Shown in pieces: positions 62,810-64,000 of a stretch of DNA of 64,000 bases (position 1 is its first letter; every line of letters starts with the position of its first letter). The stretch covers positions 8,848,013-8,912,012 of the forward strand of contig NC_023749.2 in the NCBI RefSeq assembly GCF_000499845.2. The letters run 5' to 3'. The stretch is from Phaseolus vulgaris. Its lineage: Eukaryota; Streptophyta; Magnoliopsida; Fabales; Fabaceae. The notes below the pieces were generated by a model. It was given only the letters and a program-made list of their open reading frames with translations, had not been told where the DNA came from and did no database searches. A program made the position numbers and the translations under genes.

Positions 62810-64000
62810 TATCTTGATTACGAGTAGGAAAATCAGTTCTTGCTATGTTGATCACGAGTAGGTGAGGTTTTTATCATGACATTAAAATCATTATGTTGGG
62901 TTCATAGTTTGAACCTTCGAATCTTAGCTTTGTGGTGTTGTGATTAGTGTGAGGTGCTTTGTTCCATTTTCATCTACTTGTGTTACTTGGTTGGTGTTGG
63001 TGGCTTTGAAGAAAGATGGTGTTGGAAGTGTGTTGGAGTTGTTGTGTGAAGACGAGTTATTGATAGACCTTGGGGTCAAGATCAATGAATAAGGTGAGGT
63101 TCATGGTTCCCAAGTTTATATATGGAGTTTGATGTGTTTTTCTAAAACAAATCCATAAAGCAAAGAATAACATAATCAGTTATGGGTAACTGATTATGTT
63201 GTTGTTTTTTCACATGGTGTTTTCTTTTCAATCATTGTGTTTTTGTTCCAGTTGTGGATTGTTTTGTGTGCATGATCTGATTCTTCCAAGTGACCCATAA
63301 TCAATTAATAGAATGATGTTTTGTAGGTGCAACCTCAAGGCAGGTGTAGTTGTGTTGATGTAGCTCTTTTGGCGGTCTCGTGGTTGTATGCCTATGGACA
63401 TCCACAAGTAAGCTCTCAAATGCATTGTTTTCCATTGATGAGTGTCTCATTTGCATATACATATTGGACACACAAAGGTCTTGCATGTGAGACATAATCG
63501 ATTATGGAGACTTGATATCAAATTATGTTTGAATAATTGATTAAAATTATACAAATAATAAAAATTAAAATCTTTGTTATTTGTTATTTGTATACAAATA
63601 CATTATTGTTATTTGTATTCTTTGAGTTGAATATAAAGTCTTTTTTGTGTAATTGATTTAGTCCAAAACTAAATTAGTTAAGGAAAATATTTAAATAGGA
63701 AAAAAAATTAGGTTAAGGTATATATAATATGAAGGACAAATTATACTCTATGGTAAAATTTATATGAATTTAATTTAAATATGTATATATTAATAATTTA
63801 AACATGCATCTTCCATACATCAATCTGATTACACGTATCATGACTTATTATTGATGCATTTGTCTAATTAGGCTGGATACACAATTTTGGTAAAAAAAAA
63901 CTTGAGGAAATTGAATATTGTTGTCAACGGTGTCTGGAGAACATGGTTTGGCCAACCAGGATGATGAAGAACATCTTGACAACGAAGACCCAACAATACA
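62810..64000. other. Unassigned repeat-like DNA to the window end
   Basis: Starts with the right half of a 34-bp direct repeat (AAAATCAGTTCTTGCTAT units) that hosts the Copia insertion. Holds a perfect hairpin at 63169-63200 and GATTATG-type motifs like those of legume LTRs. No coding domain recognised. Confidence 0.45.
63169..63200. repeat. Perfect 14-bp stem, 4-base loop hairpin
   Basis: AACATAATCAGTTA, loop TGGG, then TAACTGATTATGTT, an exact reverse complement. Confidence 0.9.

Noticed and set aside
1..64000. A new multi-gene defence, toxin or biosynthetic system
   Set aside because: Only three intact genes are visible; they are far apart, from known families and without shared context. 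The remaining coding signals are transposable element debris.

Overview
This is a plant nuclear genome window: AT-rich intergenic DNA, spliced genes with GT-AG introns, and many degraded retrotransposons. The repeats (a miniature LTR element with a TGTTGGAGAT start, Sirevirus-like LTRs, PMD and MULE remnants) are of a kind I associate with papilionoid legumes, probably Phaseoleae. That assignment rests on recognition, not on a search. I saw no bacterial operon, CRISPR array, tRNA, rRNA or organellar insertion.

Three protein-coding genes look intact. (1) An intronless arogenate/prephenate dehydratase on the minus strand (9000-10274), the last step of phenylalanine synthesis in plastids. (2) A NAT12-type nucleobase-ascorbate transporter on the minus strand (27113-36744), for which I resolved 10 coding exons giving 685 residues. 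(3) A two-domain phosphoglycerate-mutase-family protein on the plus strand (52759-57609), a likely chloroplast 2-carboxy-D-arabinitol-1-phosphate phosphatase, 9 coding exons and 509 residues. They have no evident functional link; they are separate genes among repeats.

Layout: 1-2.3 kb featureless AT-rich DNA; 2.3-6.3 kb Sirevirus-like LTR, gag and plant-transposon-protein remnants; 7.5-7.95 kb a two-LTR TRIM; 9-10.5 kb the dehydratase and its promoter; 12.2-12.6 kb a probable solo LTR; 14.6-17.4 kb two Copia fragments in opposite orientation; 18.3-19.5 kb a gypsy-type LTR; 19.7-20.95 kb a truncated LINE; 21-25.8 kb a Copia wreck split by a long-TIR MULE, with a very recent tandem duplication over the MULE edge; 27-37 kb the transporter gene, whose introns carry a TRIM, an LTR and a hAT-type MITE; 38.3-39.3 kb a solo TRIM LTR and a 76-bp tandem array; 41.9-42.2 kb a foldback element; 44-45.1 kb an unusual TTGAC-rich island; 49.4-52 kb a Copia LTR plus gag, a TRIM piece and a plant mobile domain pseudogene; 52.6-57.6 kb the phosphatase; 58.8-62.8 kb a young Tnt1/Tork-like Copia whose left LTR lacks U3; then unassigned DNA to the end.

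I found no new multi-gene system. The most informative signals are structural: an LTR element that appears to have integrated with an R-U5-only left LTR, a MULE whose TIRs carry repeated palindromic motifs, a 99.8%-identical tandem duplication with microhomology at its joints, and the strand-biased TTGAC island.
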